A stretch of 64,000 bases of DNA, from contig JAUPFV010000005.1 in the NCBI GenBank assembly GCA_036936605.1, forward strand, positions 155,311,195 through 155,375,194. The letters are read 5' to 3'. Shown in pieces: positions 11,501-22,258 of the stretch. Source of the stretch: Limnanthes douglasii subsp. nivea (taxonomy: Eukaryota > Streptophyta > Magnoliopsida > Brassicales > Limnanthaceae). A model generated the notes under the pieces. It searched no databases. It saw only the letters and a program-made list of their open reading frames with translations, and had not been told where the DNA came from. A program made the position numbers and the translations under genes. Numbering within the stretch: the stretch's first letter is position 1; every line of letters begins with the position of its first letter.

Positions 11501-13018
11501 TCAGAAATAATCCACGCCACACATCTTGTGGAAATCACCAAAAATAATTGATCCTCATATCTTATTCTTGATATCTTATAATCTATCTCTTACCTTCTTA
11601 GAGACATAAAAAATGGATACATATTTTTTTTTGAGGATATGCAAAAAATGGAAGTTAAAAGAATTCATGCTCAATAAGCAATAAGAACTTATTGAGGAGC
11701 TACAAAAGCTAAAATATAATCTACATTCAAGAATAACTATTATGTGAGATCATTTGTCCTATTATTTTGACGAACCATGCATATACATTGTGTTAACGGA
11801 TTTCCTTCTCAAACCTATAGACAAGATAACGTACATGAAATCGAGAAAGATGTATTAAGTTCTTTTATTTAACTTTTGATAATCATTTTCCCCTTGGTGT
11901 TCTTCTATTATCTGAACTATTTACATAAACTTCTCTCTATGAATTTAATATATATTTGTTACATATTTGAACATATTGAAAAACTTTTAATGCCAATCAC
12001 ACTCACTAATAAATGTAAAGACAAGTTGCTTGGTAACTGACAAAGATGACAACATACATTACTTCATCATTATTGTTATGATGATTTATGTGCTCGTCTT
12101 GTGTTCTCGTCATGATTCTCGTATAATATTGCTTATTGTCCTCATCTTACGCGTGTGACTTCTTCAAAGGGAAGGTCCGTATTGATTGTTTCATGTTCCT
12201 AAACTTATGTCATTTGTCGTATTCAAACTCATCACATTCTCCCTAATCTTCGTTCTATTCTACCTGTCACCCTCGACTCGTATTCCATTGCTCCATCCTT
12301 TAGCAACCTCGTACTATATAACTAACCCTATCGTTTGTTCAATGAACTCCTCATCATATTTGGCTCGTCATTCTTGTTTCATGTGCATCTCCTTCCTTAT
12401 TAGATTACCTCATATTACTCGCCACATTTTTTTATTAGTCTTTAGTATGATCTTACCTCGCTTTTATAATGAGTGTATGTTACTTGTCGAATATAACCTT
12501 ATCGGGACTCTGCCATAGTTCTTTAAATAAATTTTAGAAAATCAATTTCTTAAATGACTAAACTATGCAATGTGAGTGAGGTAACAGATGTGCAAAATAT
12601 TAAATCCTTTGAAGAATATCCTGAAAGGCAAATAAAGTATGGACCACAATAGACTGCCTTTAAAAAATTAAGCGTCATTTTTGTGTTGCAACGATTAATG
12701 CCGAAGCTAATTTTTCAAGCTAAAAACACCCGATTTTTGCTGATAATAAGCTCGTACTCACGTTATAAATGAACTTCAGACAATTACATTCTTTCTTTAT
12801 CATGAGTGCACTTACAATGTAGTTAGATACTATTAAGCATGATAAGAATAGATTTCACCCTCTTAGCCGATGCTCTGCATCAACAACACACCTCGCAGTC
12901 GACGTTCTTCATCAATAATACACTCACAGTCGACGTTTCTTCTTAACCGATGCATATTCCTAGTTGATGCTTCCTCCCAGTCGATGCCTTATAACACTCA
13001 GCAGAAGTTACAATATTA

Positions 13019-13201
13019 ATGAAGATTAAATACGAAGTCATAAAAGCTCTGGAAAGTTACATTTTACCCTTTATTAATATTCGTATACTATTGTATATGT
13101 CACTACACCTCAACCTGATTCTAGGAAATGACTTTCTAATACCAAACAAAATGTTACTCCCACTGTGGTCGTCATTGATAAGATTTGGTTCAGTATTCTG
13201 A
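13019..13201 (+). pseudogene. Small conserved frame with an ILGNDF motif, copy A
   Basis: A 60-codon frame with LNLILGNDFLIPNK. The copy B equivalent (44409-44591) reads LDLILGNNFQ. A D-x-I-I/L-G-N-N-F motif follows the aspartic protease of plant pararetroviruses (Caulimoviridae), so this may be a scrap of an endogenous pararetrovirus. The match is short and the rest of the polyprotein is absent, so other origins are possible. The frame is open in both copies, which for 60 codons means little. Confidence 0.22.
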
Positions 13202-13466
13202 TCCAACTCACTAGAACCGATGTTTTAATAAAGTAAAAAGACAAAATAACTAAAGACAAAAGATAAATAGTTTAAAAATAAATTATTGTTGTTGTACTTT
13301 TCCGAGTTGCGCTACAAATTGGATGTATAGTGATCAAATTGAACTTTTAAACACTAACGGACCACAAATACAAAAAATAAAATATATCCAATTTGTATTT
13401 TATAGCCTATAAATACAACTGAACTCAACCATAACATGATCTAAAACCTGGCTAATTTTTCACTTC

Positions 13467-14117
13467 AAACCCATTTCCCCCCTTCTCAGCACCCTAAACC
13501 AACTCAAACACGTCTAATGTTTTTAGAAACCACCAGAAAACTGTTCGACTTCTGCGAAACTCTCTTTCCAGCCAAACTCTTCCAACCTTCAACCCAAAAA
13601 TCAGTCATTCCTCACCGGATTTCAACCGGTCACCGTCTTCTACTCCATCAAGCCAGTAACCAGCATCAGTTCGACGAGTTGCGTTAAGTGTTCACCGACC
13701 GGTGAAGCAGCAGAGTGTTACAGTAACCATGTACTTTTTTCTCGTGGAAAATGTCTTTTTTTTGTCATTTGTGGTGACTTTGAATCACTTGTTGCTTTTA
13801 TTTGACGATCGACGTTGCTTATTTCTATTAAAAAACAAGTATTTAATGATGGCAGTTAATATGTTAGTTTCTAGGTTTATCGTTGAACTCAGAGGTTTGT
13901 TAGGTTGCATGTAATGTTAATACTTTCCTGAGAGTTGTGAAGTATATTAGATGTGTATTAGGTGGTTGTTTGTTGATTTTGGTATTGTTTCGATATTTCC
14001 CAAATCCCTGCAACGTGCATTTAAAAAATAGAAAAATTCGCGTCTTGTACATGTACGTTGTAATAAAAATCGCATCTTCATCACGTTGGAATGCAAAACA
14101 ATTCGCAGCTTCATCGT
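13467..14117 (+). mobile_element. Left-end remnant of the Mutator-like element, copy A
   Basis: From CACTTCAAACCC to CGCAGCTTCATCG this matches the leader region of the MULE at 45039-45695. The left terminal inverted repeat and about 230 bp around it, present in copy B, are missing here. The joint reads CTAATTTTTCACTTC, as expected for a deletion at short homology. The remnant stops where the LINE begins. It includes one AACAATTCGCA motif of the family that fills the MULE. Confidence 0.65.
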
Positions 14118-14318
14118 TGGATGTTGAATCAGCTTCTCCTCAACGTGACAATATAGGAAGCTACAATGTATCCCCGAATGCCATCTCCACTGACCAAGAC
14201 TTCAATACAATTATCAACAGCAAGATAAAGTCTACATACAAAAACAGAAGTGTTAAAAGATTGTCCATAAACTCTCTTCTTAAAAGAGAGAAATCCTATA
14301 ACAAATCTCTATCTGATA

Positions 14319-15095
14319 ATGATAAAGATTGTTAGTTGGAACGCTCGTGGTATCAACAACAATCCTACATTGTCTAGGCTAAAGTATATTATTCAAAATG
14401 ATAAAGTCAGGGTGATTGTTATTCAGGAGCCTATGGCTAGGTACGACAAAATTGATAAGATTGCTAGGAGAATCGGGTTTCTTAATTATGTGGCAAACTG
14501 TTCAAACAAGGTTTGGATTTTTTGGACTGATGATGTTAACTTAACCGTTAATACTGATCATGATCAATTCCTCCATATGGAGGTTAATTTCTCTACTTTT
14601 ACTTGTTATCTTACCTCTGTCTACGCAAAGAATCAAAGATCCCTGCGTAAAGCCCTTTGGAGCCAGATGATTCAGCTATCCTGTGATGACATACCTTGGA
14701 TTGTTGTTGGTGACTTCAATACTATCACCAGCTCTTATGACCAGCTCTGATGTTCCACATTTGATGACTCCAGTGTTGATAACTTCAATGAAGCCATTAG
14801 GCTTTGCAGTCTTGAAGACCCTGAGTTCGTGGGATCCAGATATACTTGGAGCAATAATAAGATCTGGAAGAGATTAGACAAAGTTCTAATCAATCCCAAA
14901 ATGGCATCATCAATGTATCACATCCATGTTTTTCACATGGTCAGAACTTGTTCTGACCATGCTCCCCTTCTCATAACTCTCTCTAATTCTCAGAGTAACG
15001 TTTCTTTATATAATAAATGTAACTTCAAATTTATCATTGCTTGGGTTCACAATACTGAATTTTTAAACTGTGTCAAGCAGAATTGGAATATGTAG
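14319..15095 (+). pseudogene. LINE ORF2: apurinic-type endonuclease domain
   Basis: Starts MIKIVSWNARGINN, the start of the exonuclease-endonuclease-phosphatase fold that nicks target DNA for LINE priming. Further landmarks are VIVIQEPMARY with the catalytic Glu, WIVVGDFNTI with the Asp/Asn pair and CSDHAPLLITL with the C-terminal Asp-His. The frame breaks after SSYDQL (stop at 14747-14749) and continues in another frame from GSRYTWSNNKIWKRLDKV. The catalytic residues survive but the frame does not. Confidence 0.8.
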
Positions 15096-15113
15096 TGTAA
15101 TGGTGATGCCAAC

Positions 15114-16670
15114 ATGGTTTTCTGGTCAAAGCTTAAGAGATTAAAAACGTTCCTCAAAGAGTGGAACTCCAATCACTTTAGAAACATATTCAGCAAAGTC
15201 AAGGAGGCTACTGAAGATGTTAACAACAAAGATCTCACTCATCAAATGGACAACAATAGTGTGTCTAAGGCTAACCTATCTAAAGCAAACAGTATTCTTA
15301 TTCAAGCTCTCAAGAATGAAGAGAGCTACTGGAGACAGAGGTGCTACAATACCTGGCTAAATGAATGTGACGGTAACACTAAGCTTTACCATAATTATGT
15401 TTCTAACAAGAGGAAAAAAAACTTTATTAATGGTATTAAAGATAATGGTGATTGGCTTATTAATCAGGATGAGATTGCTAGATCTGCTGAGTCCTATTTT
15501 AAATGGATTCTTTCTAATGGTTCCTATACTTGTAATGATACTAATACTCATGACTCTATTCTTAACAATATTCCTAAGCTTATTAATGACAGGGACAATT
15601 CTGCTATCCTTAAGCCTACTACAAAGGAGGAGATGCGGAACATTGTTAAAGCTATGAAAAATGACAGTGCCCCTGGCACTAAAGGTTTCAACTGCTTCTT
15701 TCGCAAATCTTGCTGGGATATCATCTGTTTTGATCTATGCAATGCTATGAATTCTCATCTTAAGGGTAATAGAATCCCAAGTGGTGTTTTTTTCATTGGG
15801 ATCTGTCTTATCCCCAAAGGGCCCAATCCTATCTCCTGGAATAACTTCAGGCATATCATCATTTGCACAATATTTAATAGGCTGATCTCTAGTTTAATTA
15901 ATAGTAGAATCTCTAACATTTTACCTAACATTATCTCCAATTGTCAAGGTGCCTTTGTCAGATACAGGCTCATCCATGAAAATATTTTAATTACCAAATA
16001 AATGCTTCACAATATAAATAGAATGCCTTCTAAAGGTAATATCATGGTGTAGCTTGATATGTCAAAGGCATTTGAAAGAATGTCTCATGCCTTTGTTATT
16101 AATGTCTTGAAATGTTTTGGGTTCTCTGATAAGTTGGTCCCCCTTATCTATAACATGATTTCTAAGGTCATGATTTATATTCTAATAAATGGCATTAGTA
16201 TTGGGTATTTTCCTCAGAATAATGGATTAAGACAAGGAGACCCTCTGTCTCCTAGTCTTTTCATCCTCGCTGATGAAGCTCTCTTAAGAGGCCTCTTTAA
16301 CCTCTTCAAAGCAAACAACAGTATGAAATTTTATTTAAAATTTGGTTACATCTTACCTAGTCTTGCATTTGCTGACAACATTATTATTTTTACAAATAGC
16401 ACTCCTTCCACTATTAACAAGTTGTGCAACCTGTTGGAAAGATATCAATCAGCTTTTGGTCAAATGATAAATAAGGAAAAGACGAAAATAATTACCTCAT
16501 CGAAGTGTGCTCAACCCTCTACTACTAGACTCAAATCTTCTACTAGATTCAATATTGACCAAGCTCCTTTTACTTACCTGGGCATCACCATAGCTGCAAA
16601 CAACAAAGGGAAGAATTTCTCAACTTTAATAGCTAAAATTCATAACAAGATTCATGATTGGGATTCATGA
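15114..16670 (+). pseudogene. LINE ORF2: reverse transcriptase domain
   Basis: Two open pieces, 15114-16001 and 16059-16670, are separated by stops after ENILITK and in the MV*LDMSKAFE segment. RT landmarks are LIPKGPNPISWNNFRHI (finger region), LDMSKAFERMSH (motif A with its Asp), NGLRQGDPLSPSLFI (motif B) and SLAFADNIIIF at motif C. The usual motif C ends DD, so here the second Asp has become Asn and the polymerase would be inactive even without the stops. Confidence 0.8.
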
Positions 16671-18300
16671 AAAACTCATAAAGAATATTCTTCATCCTAT
16701 TGTCTACTACTGGATGCAGAACAGCCTCATCCCCAATACTATTATATGCAAAATTGAAATGTGTTTTAAAAAATTTCTTTGGAGGTCCAAATTTAATGAT
16801 ACAGCCATTCATTGGGCTTCTTGGAGACATTTTTGCAAGCCATTTGAGGAATGTGGGTTAAATATCAAACAACTGTCTGATATTCAACTCACTTTCTCTC
16901 AAAAGTTGTGGTTTTTGTTTAGAAAAATATCATCTCTTTGGGCTGACTTAATGCACCAAATCTATAGCCCTGTTTCTCATCCTATCAAATCTGCTTGCAA
17001 AGTTTCAGACTCTATAGTCTGGAAAAGACTTCACACTATTAAAGATCTAGCTGATCAAAATGTGAATTGGAATCTTGGTAAAGGGGACATGGATTTCTGG
17101 CTAGACGTTTGGCATAACATGCCCCCTATCAATAGTAACCAAGACCTTAACAATTGGTATCTTCCAGCTAAGGTCAAAACCTTTTGGAAAGATGATGGTT
17201 GGGACAATCCCACTCAACTCAACTTTTTGTCTCATGAAAGAGTTAGACACATTAATAGTGTCAAGATCATTCATGATCAGGAAGATAAGATTGAGTGGAA
17301 GCTTTCAAAAGATAAAAATTTCAGCACCAAGTTAACATGGGACACAATCAGACATAAAAACATTAAGTCTTCATTTTTAAAACAAAATTGGAACCATTTC
17401 ATACCAAAAAAAATCTGTTTTTTATGTTGGAAACTGATAAAAAACTTTGCCCCAATCGATAGCATTCTTACCAAAATATATTTTGTCTATGTCTCTAAAT
17501 GTCAGTTCTGTTGCAGTTGTGAAGAGAAAAACCATCTCTTCATCAACTGCAACTTTGCATGGCCTTTATGGAATTATTATGGGGTTCTTTTTAAGATTCC
17601 CCTGAGACGATTCATGACTTTAAGCCACATGCTTCACTGTTGGTTCTGGTTCTCGAACAGCAAGTTTCACATTACCCACATTGTCCCTCAAGTCATTTGC
17701 TGGAGAATTTGGTATAATCGAAACTGCTGTAAGTTTAATAACACTCATGATAACTTCAAGAGTGCCATTGACAGAATCAACAGAATCATTTTGGGAATTG
17801 ACTCGAATAACACATTAAAAGCTAACCACTGATCTCGTGTAACGGACGCATGAGCAGCTTTGGGATGTATTACTATAAACAACATAAAAAGGAAGCCAAA
17901 GTACCTGAAATGACAAGCGCCAACTGCTGGAAGGCTCAAAATCAATATGGATAGAGCAAGCAGCTACTTCGGTGAAGCCAGTGGATGGATGCATTATGGT
18001 CAGGAATGATCAAGGGAATATTATATCTGGCTCTGGTCTCCTCTTTAGAAAAATGGATTCTTTTCAGGGTAATGCATTGATGGAAGCTCTAATTCTCTGC
18101 AGAAGAAATCATTGGCATAATGTCGATATAGAGTGAGACTACCTCACTCTAATCAACATCATCGCTTCTGGGAATGTCACCTCCCTTCCGATAGCTACAA
18201 TATGTCGCAGTTTGATCTCTCCAAGTATGAGTCTTCGTCATATTTCCAAAACACAAAACGCCGCCACCGACTCGATCACTAAATAGGTCTTGTCGGAGCG
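16671..18300 (+). pseudogene. LINE ORF2: linker, zf-RVT finger and RNase H remnants
   Basis: The frame 16654-17832 holds the region after the RT palm (WRSKFNDTAIHWASW), then the zinc finger YVSKCQFCCSCEEKNHLFIN. Beyond the stop at 17830-17832, RNase H pieces continue in changing frames: MEALILCRRNHWHNVDIE and then LRHISKTQNAATDSITK. They line up with the RNase H of the LINE at 7996. Several stops separate them. Confidence 0.7.
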
Positions 18301-18425
18301 AAAGAATCAAACGATTACCAGTTACAATGTCCACATTCCTCTAGTAACTATCGCAACTCTTGAAAGTCTAGGAATCGGGTGCATTGACCTGGATAGTCTA
18401 GATTCCTTTACTGGTGCTTGATAAT

Positions 18426-18536
18426 GGAGGTGGAGGTAAAATCCCACGTAAATTTCTAATGCATATAATCGTCCCTCACACACTCGAGTTTTATCCAATC
18501 AGCCACTTACCTAGCCTCTCTTCTCCATTTCTCGAC
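18426..18536 (+). promoter_or_regulatory. Promoter and 5' leader of the COX7a-like gene
   Basis: A CCAAT box (TCCAATCAG) lies at 18494-18502. A pyrimidine-rich leader (CTCTCTTCTCCATTTCTC) ends at 18536 and is followed by a GTAAGT donor at 18537. The 5' UTR intron then runs to the CAG at 19611-19613. No clear TATA box is seen. The dead LINE ends just upstream, so any older promoter elements may have been displaced. Confidence 0.5.
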
Positions 18537-19614
18537 GTAAGTTCCCATTTTATGTGATTCCTCGCTCGAGATTCAGATTTTACACTTTCAGATCCATCGA
18601 TTTCCTCTTCAAGTTGCATTTTAAACGTTTGATTCTCGTTATCGCTTGATTCAGTTGCTCATCAGTTCCATAGGGAGATCCCACAGATTGTTTTAGTGTT
18701 TTCTGGTTTCACGTTTTGGCTTGTATACGTTTTGATTATGCTTATGCATGTTTTGATTTCGTACTGGTTGAGTCGACTTTGCGATTCCTTTTTCACTCTG
18801 TACTGGTTTACGGAGAATTCACGCCTAATTAATCGAAACTGGATTGGACTAAAATGGTTGATCGCTAGGTGAGAGGGAAGCTAGGCCGAGCACATTGTTT
18901 CTTATAATTTATAAACTACTATCTTTTACTTGGCCTGTAAGATTTGGTATTAGAGCCATGGTTGAATAAGTTTTTAGACTAGGACAATCGTCTAGCTCAT
19001 AGCCGCTGTGTCTATGTCTTCACACGCGGGCTTGGCTTGGTAGAACTTAGGGGAATGTCGTGGCGATGATTGGTTATATTGGTGTTGGTCTTGCATCGAT
19101 CATGTTAAACGGGTTGCTCCGTTATATTAGTTGTGGAAGCTCTACTCTCTCTTGGGTTTTCGTGTGATAGCAGGTGAACTTGAATTTTATAAATCCATCA
19201 GATTGTTTGGTATATATTCATTGAAGGAACTACTAAGCCAGGAAGGGGGAAATAGAAGTAAGCAAGTGCCTTTTGGGTTTATGATCATGTATAATTTCAG
19301 ACTCTATTAGTGTGATTTTGACTGATTTAAGGTTTAATTACTTCTTGCTTGTCGAACTTTGCATATAGAAGGCTATTACTATGGTACATATTGTTGTACA
19401 TAAAAGAAGCTTCATAATACCGTGGGACAGATGAATTTCATTGAAGATCTGAATCGACATTTGTTTGAATTTCATTTGGCCTAAGAGGCATATTATTCTT
19501 AGATCAAAGAGGGGTCGAGATTAAATTCAGCTTCGCGAATCCTTATTGATACGACTCTACAGTTCCAGGAAACACTAAAGATTGCTAATCTTCATCTTAT
19601 ATAATTTTTTCAGG

Positions 19615-20130
19615 ATGTCAGAAACACCCTTCAGAGCACGTGAGGTTCTCATTGAGCAGCAGAAACATTTTCAAAGCATCCACAAGTACACACACTTGAA
19701 AAAGCCTATGGACAAGATCACCTCTGTTGCAATCCCTCTCACTCTGGCTGCTAGCTCTATATTCTTAATAGTATGTTTTTATCTCTAATAAGTCCTTCGG
19801 TTATCTAATTCTATATAGCTATATAAGTGCATGTTTCATCTCTAAATGGTAGAAGTTTTTACAAATTAACACAGTTCATAACCTATTGTGTATTGCTTAT
19901 AGGCTATATAACCTTCTTATAGTAGAAGAGAAGCCTCATTTCGAAATGATGCATACTTCTTGATTATCATATATCATATCCTAGTTTTTCGATTCCCTTT
20001 AATGGTTGAAGTTTGATTTCTGAAGGGTGCATTCTTCTTGGTTATCAACCATCACTCCTTAGTTTCCATTTGGTTTTTACAGGTAAGAGGAGTCTATAAC
20101 ATGTCTCATGGGATCGGTAAAAAAGAATGA
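19615..20130 (+). CDS. Cytochrome c oxidase subunit VIIa-like protein (two coding exons)
   Basis: A small inner-mitochondrial-membrane subunit of respiratory complex IV. Coding exons are 19615-19770 (52 codons) and 20083-20130 (15 codons plus TGA), with intron 19771-20082 bounded by GT and AG. The start is the ATG right after the acceptor CAG/G at 19611-19614. A leader intron of 1,077 bp (18537-19613) precedes it. The protein begins MSETPFRAREVLIEQQKHF, continues KPMDKITSVAIPLTLAASS into a hydrophobic membrane segment, and ends YNMSHGIGKKE. Both the PMDKITSVA core and the Gly-Ile-Gly-Lys-Lys-Glu tail are hallmarks of the 67-70-residue plant protein annotated as COX7a-like. The 3' UTR probably ends near the AATAAT at about 20255. 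No defect is seen. Confidence 0.88.
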
Positions 20131-20385
20131 AGCTTTGTTCACAGGAATGGTGGGGTATGCTGCTATTTCTCATTAGTGTTCCAAATTATTTTGTCCTCCA
20201 TATTCTTGAAAGCTGTGACCTAGCTTTAATATTTATGCTTTTATTTCGTTTTCTGTAATAATTTATTTGCCGGCTTACAACGGGATTAGAAGATGCTTAT
20301 CAGACCAATTTGTCTGGAAGGGAATGGTTTGCTTCAATTATACTCAACTTGAAGACGTGTCTTTACAGAACTATGATTGTATATA

Positions 20386-20893
20386 CTCCCTCCTCCTCCT
20401 CATAAAATGAGTCGTTTAATATTTAGTTTACGGATAGTAACAAAAAGCAAATTTCAAATAAAAAGAAAAAAAAAAAATTATCTGTAATTTTTGTAATTAG
20501 TCGAGGAATTAAAATCAAATACTTTTTAGTTTATATGCCATGAAAGTGAATAGTCAAATTTTATGGACAATCCAGGTAGAAATAAGTGAAGAGAACCATA
20601 GCGGCCTGCTAGTGGAGAGAATCCTACCATTACCATCACCCCTTTTTTCCTTCCCGCGTAACCGATCATTGAAAAATAAAAGATAAGTCTTCTTATTAAC
20701 TTTAATTTTGAAAATTTCAAAATCAATGTGAGTTAAATTAAATAGATAATAAAAACCAAGAGATAAGACTAAACCCATAAGAAAAATGAAGTACCAAACT
20801 TCTATATTGGGAAACCATTCCAAAATATAAGATTTTACCCAAAAATAAGATAATTCCAAAATATAAGATTTTACCCAAAAATAAGATAATGGG
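20386..20893. mobile_element. Possible Stowaway-like MITE or related AT-rich element
   Basis: The left side has CTCCCTCCTCCTCCTCATAA, as in plant Stowaway ends. The right side has ATAAGATAATGGGAG, whose complement starts CTCCC. The target TA is present on the left (TATA/CTCCC) but not clear on the right. A 36-bp direct duplication sits at the right end (20817-20888), unit ATTCCAAAATATAAGATTTT. Boundaries are uncertain. Confidence 0.3.
20817..20888. repeat. 36-bp unit in two perfect tandem copies
   Basis: ATTCCAAAATATAAGATTTT plus 16 further bases is repeated exactly head to tail. This is a recent local duplication at the right end of the MITE-like segment. Confidence 0.9.
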
Positions 20894-20944
20894 AGCACGA
20901 ACTTAACTAGTATACGGTTCTTGGCCGTAGAATACGTGACCTAC

Positions 20945-21160
20945 GCACCATCGGTTCCATGGCCAGGAACCGATGGTGCTAAGGCCATCTGTCGGTCGGT
21001 ACCGAGGCCTAAGCACCACCGGTGCTGAGGCCTTGAACCGGTGGTGCAGGGCCTCAGTCCGCTCGGTTCTGAGGCCCCTGCACCACCGGTTCATGTCCTC
21101 AGAGCCGGTATTGCACATGGTCGTGTCCGGCCGGTTCTGAGATCTAGAACCACCGGTTTT
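20945..21160. repeat. GC-rich cluster of strong inverted repeats
   Basis: A G+C-rich island in AT-rich surroundings. The first hairpin has a perfect 14-bp stem, GCACCATCGGTTCC at 20945-20958 paired with 20966-20979, and a 7-base loop. The second has arms 21035-21057 and 21069-21092, 23-24 bp with a single bulge, and an 11-base loop. A palindromic AGCACC-ACC-GGTGCT lies at about 21011. Variants of GAACCGGTGGTGC recur. Such clusters sit near the ends of CACTA- or Mutator-type transposons, but no partner end was found. Confidence 0.7.
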
Positions 21161-21249
21161 AGGCCTTTTAACTTTGGGTTCGCGCAGATTTTTCGAAAAA
21201 AAATCAAGGTTTTTTTCCGTTTCTAACTATACCTGAATGCTTATTGTGG

Positions 21250-21599
21250 TTTGTTGTTGTGTAACAGGGGAGGGATGTCGCCAGTGGGACTGAGGCACCT
21301 TCCACTACTGACTACAGTCATTTGTTCTTCACTACCGAGTTCCACACACGACGCGTTGGTGAAATGGGTTACGAAGACAGGAAAACTCTATGGTATGGTT
21401 ATCAACATAAGTCGGCGCGACAAAGTAAACAGTAGAAAAAGTCCGAGGATGTATTTCCAGTGAGAGAGGGGGGGGGGAATATACTCCAAGAGTTGCAGAA
21501 AAAGACCGTAAACGGAAGTCTACAGGAACGAAAAAGATTGACTGCCGACCAGATCAATGGAAGTTAGAAGTGAAATGTGGTATTCATAACCATGAGACT
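21250..21599 (+). pseudogene. FAR1/MULE-type N-terminal DNA-binding fragment
   Basis: The + strand, across at least two frames, gives THDALVKWVTKTGKLYGMVI, then RKSPRMYFQ and, after a run of ten G (about 21467-21477) that shifts the frame, a segment with STGTKKIDCRPDQWKLEVKC and GIHNHE. This order (W-V spacing, Cys after GTKK, W-x-L-x-V-x-C, H-N-H-E) is the FAR1/WRKY-GCM1-like zinc-binding domain at the N-terminus of many plant MULE transposases and FAR1-related proteins. One expected Cys and the rest of the transposase are missing. It ends where the duplicated block begins at 21600. Confidence 0.6.
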
Positions 21600-22258
21600 T
21601 CTGAAGTTCTTCATCTAGATTCTCCCTGGACAGAAGCTCAACAATGGAGTTGCTAGCCTTTGGATATCTTACTCAGCTGATTGATGTTTTTTCTTCTCAG
21701 AATGATATTTCACCCAGCTCAGCAATACCAATTGTATCTCAATCCTTGAAGATGGATTTCCCTGAAGTTGTGAAGTAACAAAAGTTGCTTGAGCTGGATT
21801 CTTTCTAGATTAGCCTCTCAATTGAGGCTTTCAACAAAGAAGAGGAATTGCTTGCTTTCGGAGTCCAAAAACCAATTATACCGAATCCATCATTGAAGAC
21901 GAAAACTTCCTTGAGCGAAGCCCCAAAATTGCTACCTCGGAGCTGAAATTTCCAGTATTATTGATTTGCTTTCTCTGTGGATGAATTCTATCGTTGAATT
22001 GTCAAAATTAGTGAAGCAAATCTTCATCAAATTTGATATGCGAGGGTGTTGTTCTCAGAACTGAACTGAAGGAGCTCTCATCTACTGCAATAGTCCAAGC
22101 TAAAGAAGAATATAAAAACGTGAAAAAGGAGACTGTTTGTGTCTTGGGTTCTATTTTAGGGATTCAGAAGTCCCCTATTAAACTCTTTGTAAAACAAACA
22201 TGTTAGTTTGTTTTTTAATATAAATTTATTTAGTTTAAAAAAACTTGATTCACTTGAT
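21600..22258 (+). pseudogene. Unrecognised degenerate coding-like unit, copy 2
   Basis: Counterpart of 7329-7980, with the same shared stops. Unlike copy 1 it is not interrupted by a LINE at its right end and runs on through AAACTTGATTCACTTGATTT into the rest of the block. It therefore shows what the block looked like before the LINE inserted in copy A. Confidence 0.5.

Larger units (their letters stand above)
9240..13466 (+). repeat. Duplicated block, copy A (main part)
   Basis: Matches copy B (22380-25562, 28547-28838 and 44079-44800) in the same order and orientation, at roughly 90% or better by eye. From left to right it holds the NAM-like fragment, a degenerate tandem array, an LTR- or promoter-like segment at 11140-11500, AT-rich DNA, clustered AGTCGACG/AGTCGATG motifs (12890-12990) and a small conserved frame at 13019. 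It lies left of the COX7a-like gene while copy B lies right of it, so the gene is flanked by direct repeats. I find no known transposase or polymerase in it. Confidence 0.75.
14117..18425 (+). mobile_element. L1-type LINE, long but inactive
   Basis: Begins abruptly in the last part of an ORF1 (short basic tail ending at the stop at 14333-14335), then ORF2 overlaps it by starting at 14319. ORF2 parts run in the expected order: endonuclease, reverse transcriptase, zinc finger, RNase H. The right end is near 18425, about 60 bp before the likely COX7a-like promoter. Many in-frame stops and frameshifts and a changed catalytic motif make it dead. The left boundary is defined by loss of similarity to copy B at about 14117. 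Confidence 0.8.

Noticed and set aside
12186..12518. A 110-codon frame, also seen at about 25341-25565, that might be a small membrane protein
   Set aside because: It has no recognisable domain, its homologue in copy B is in a partly different frame, and the composition is T-rich with random hydrophobicity.
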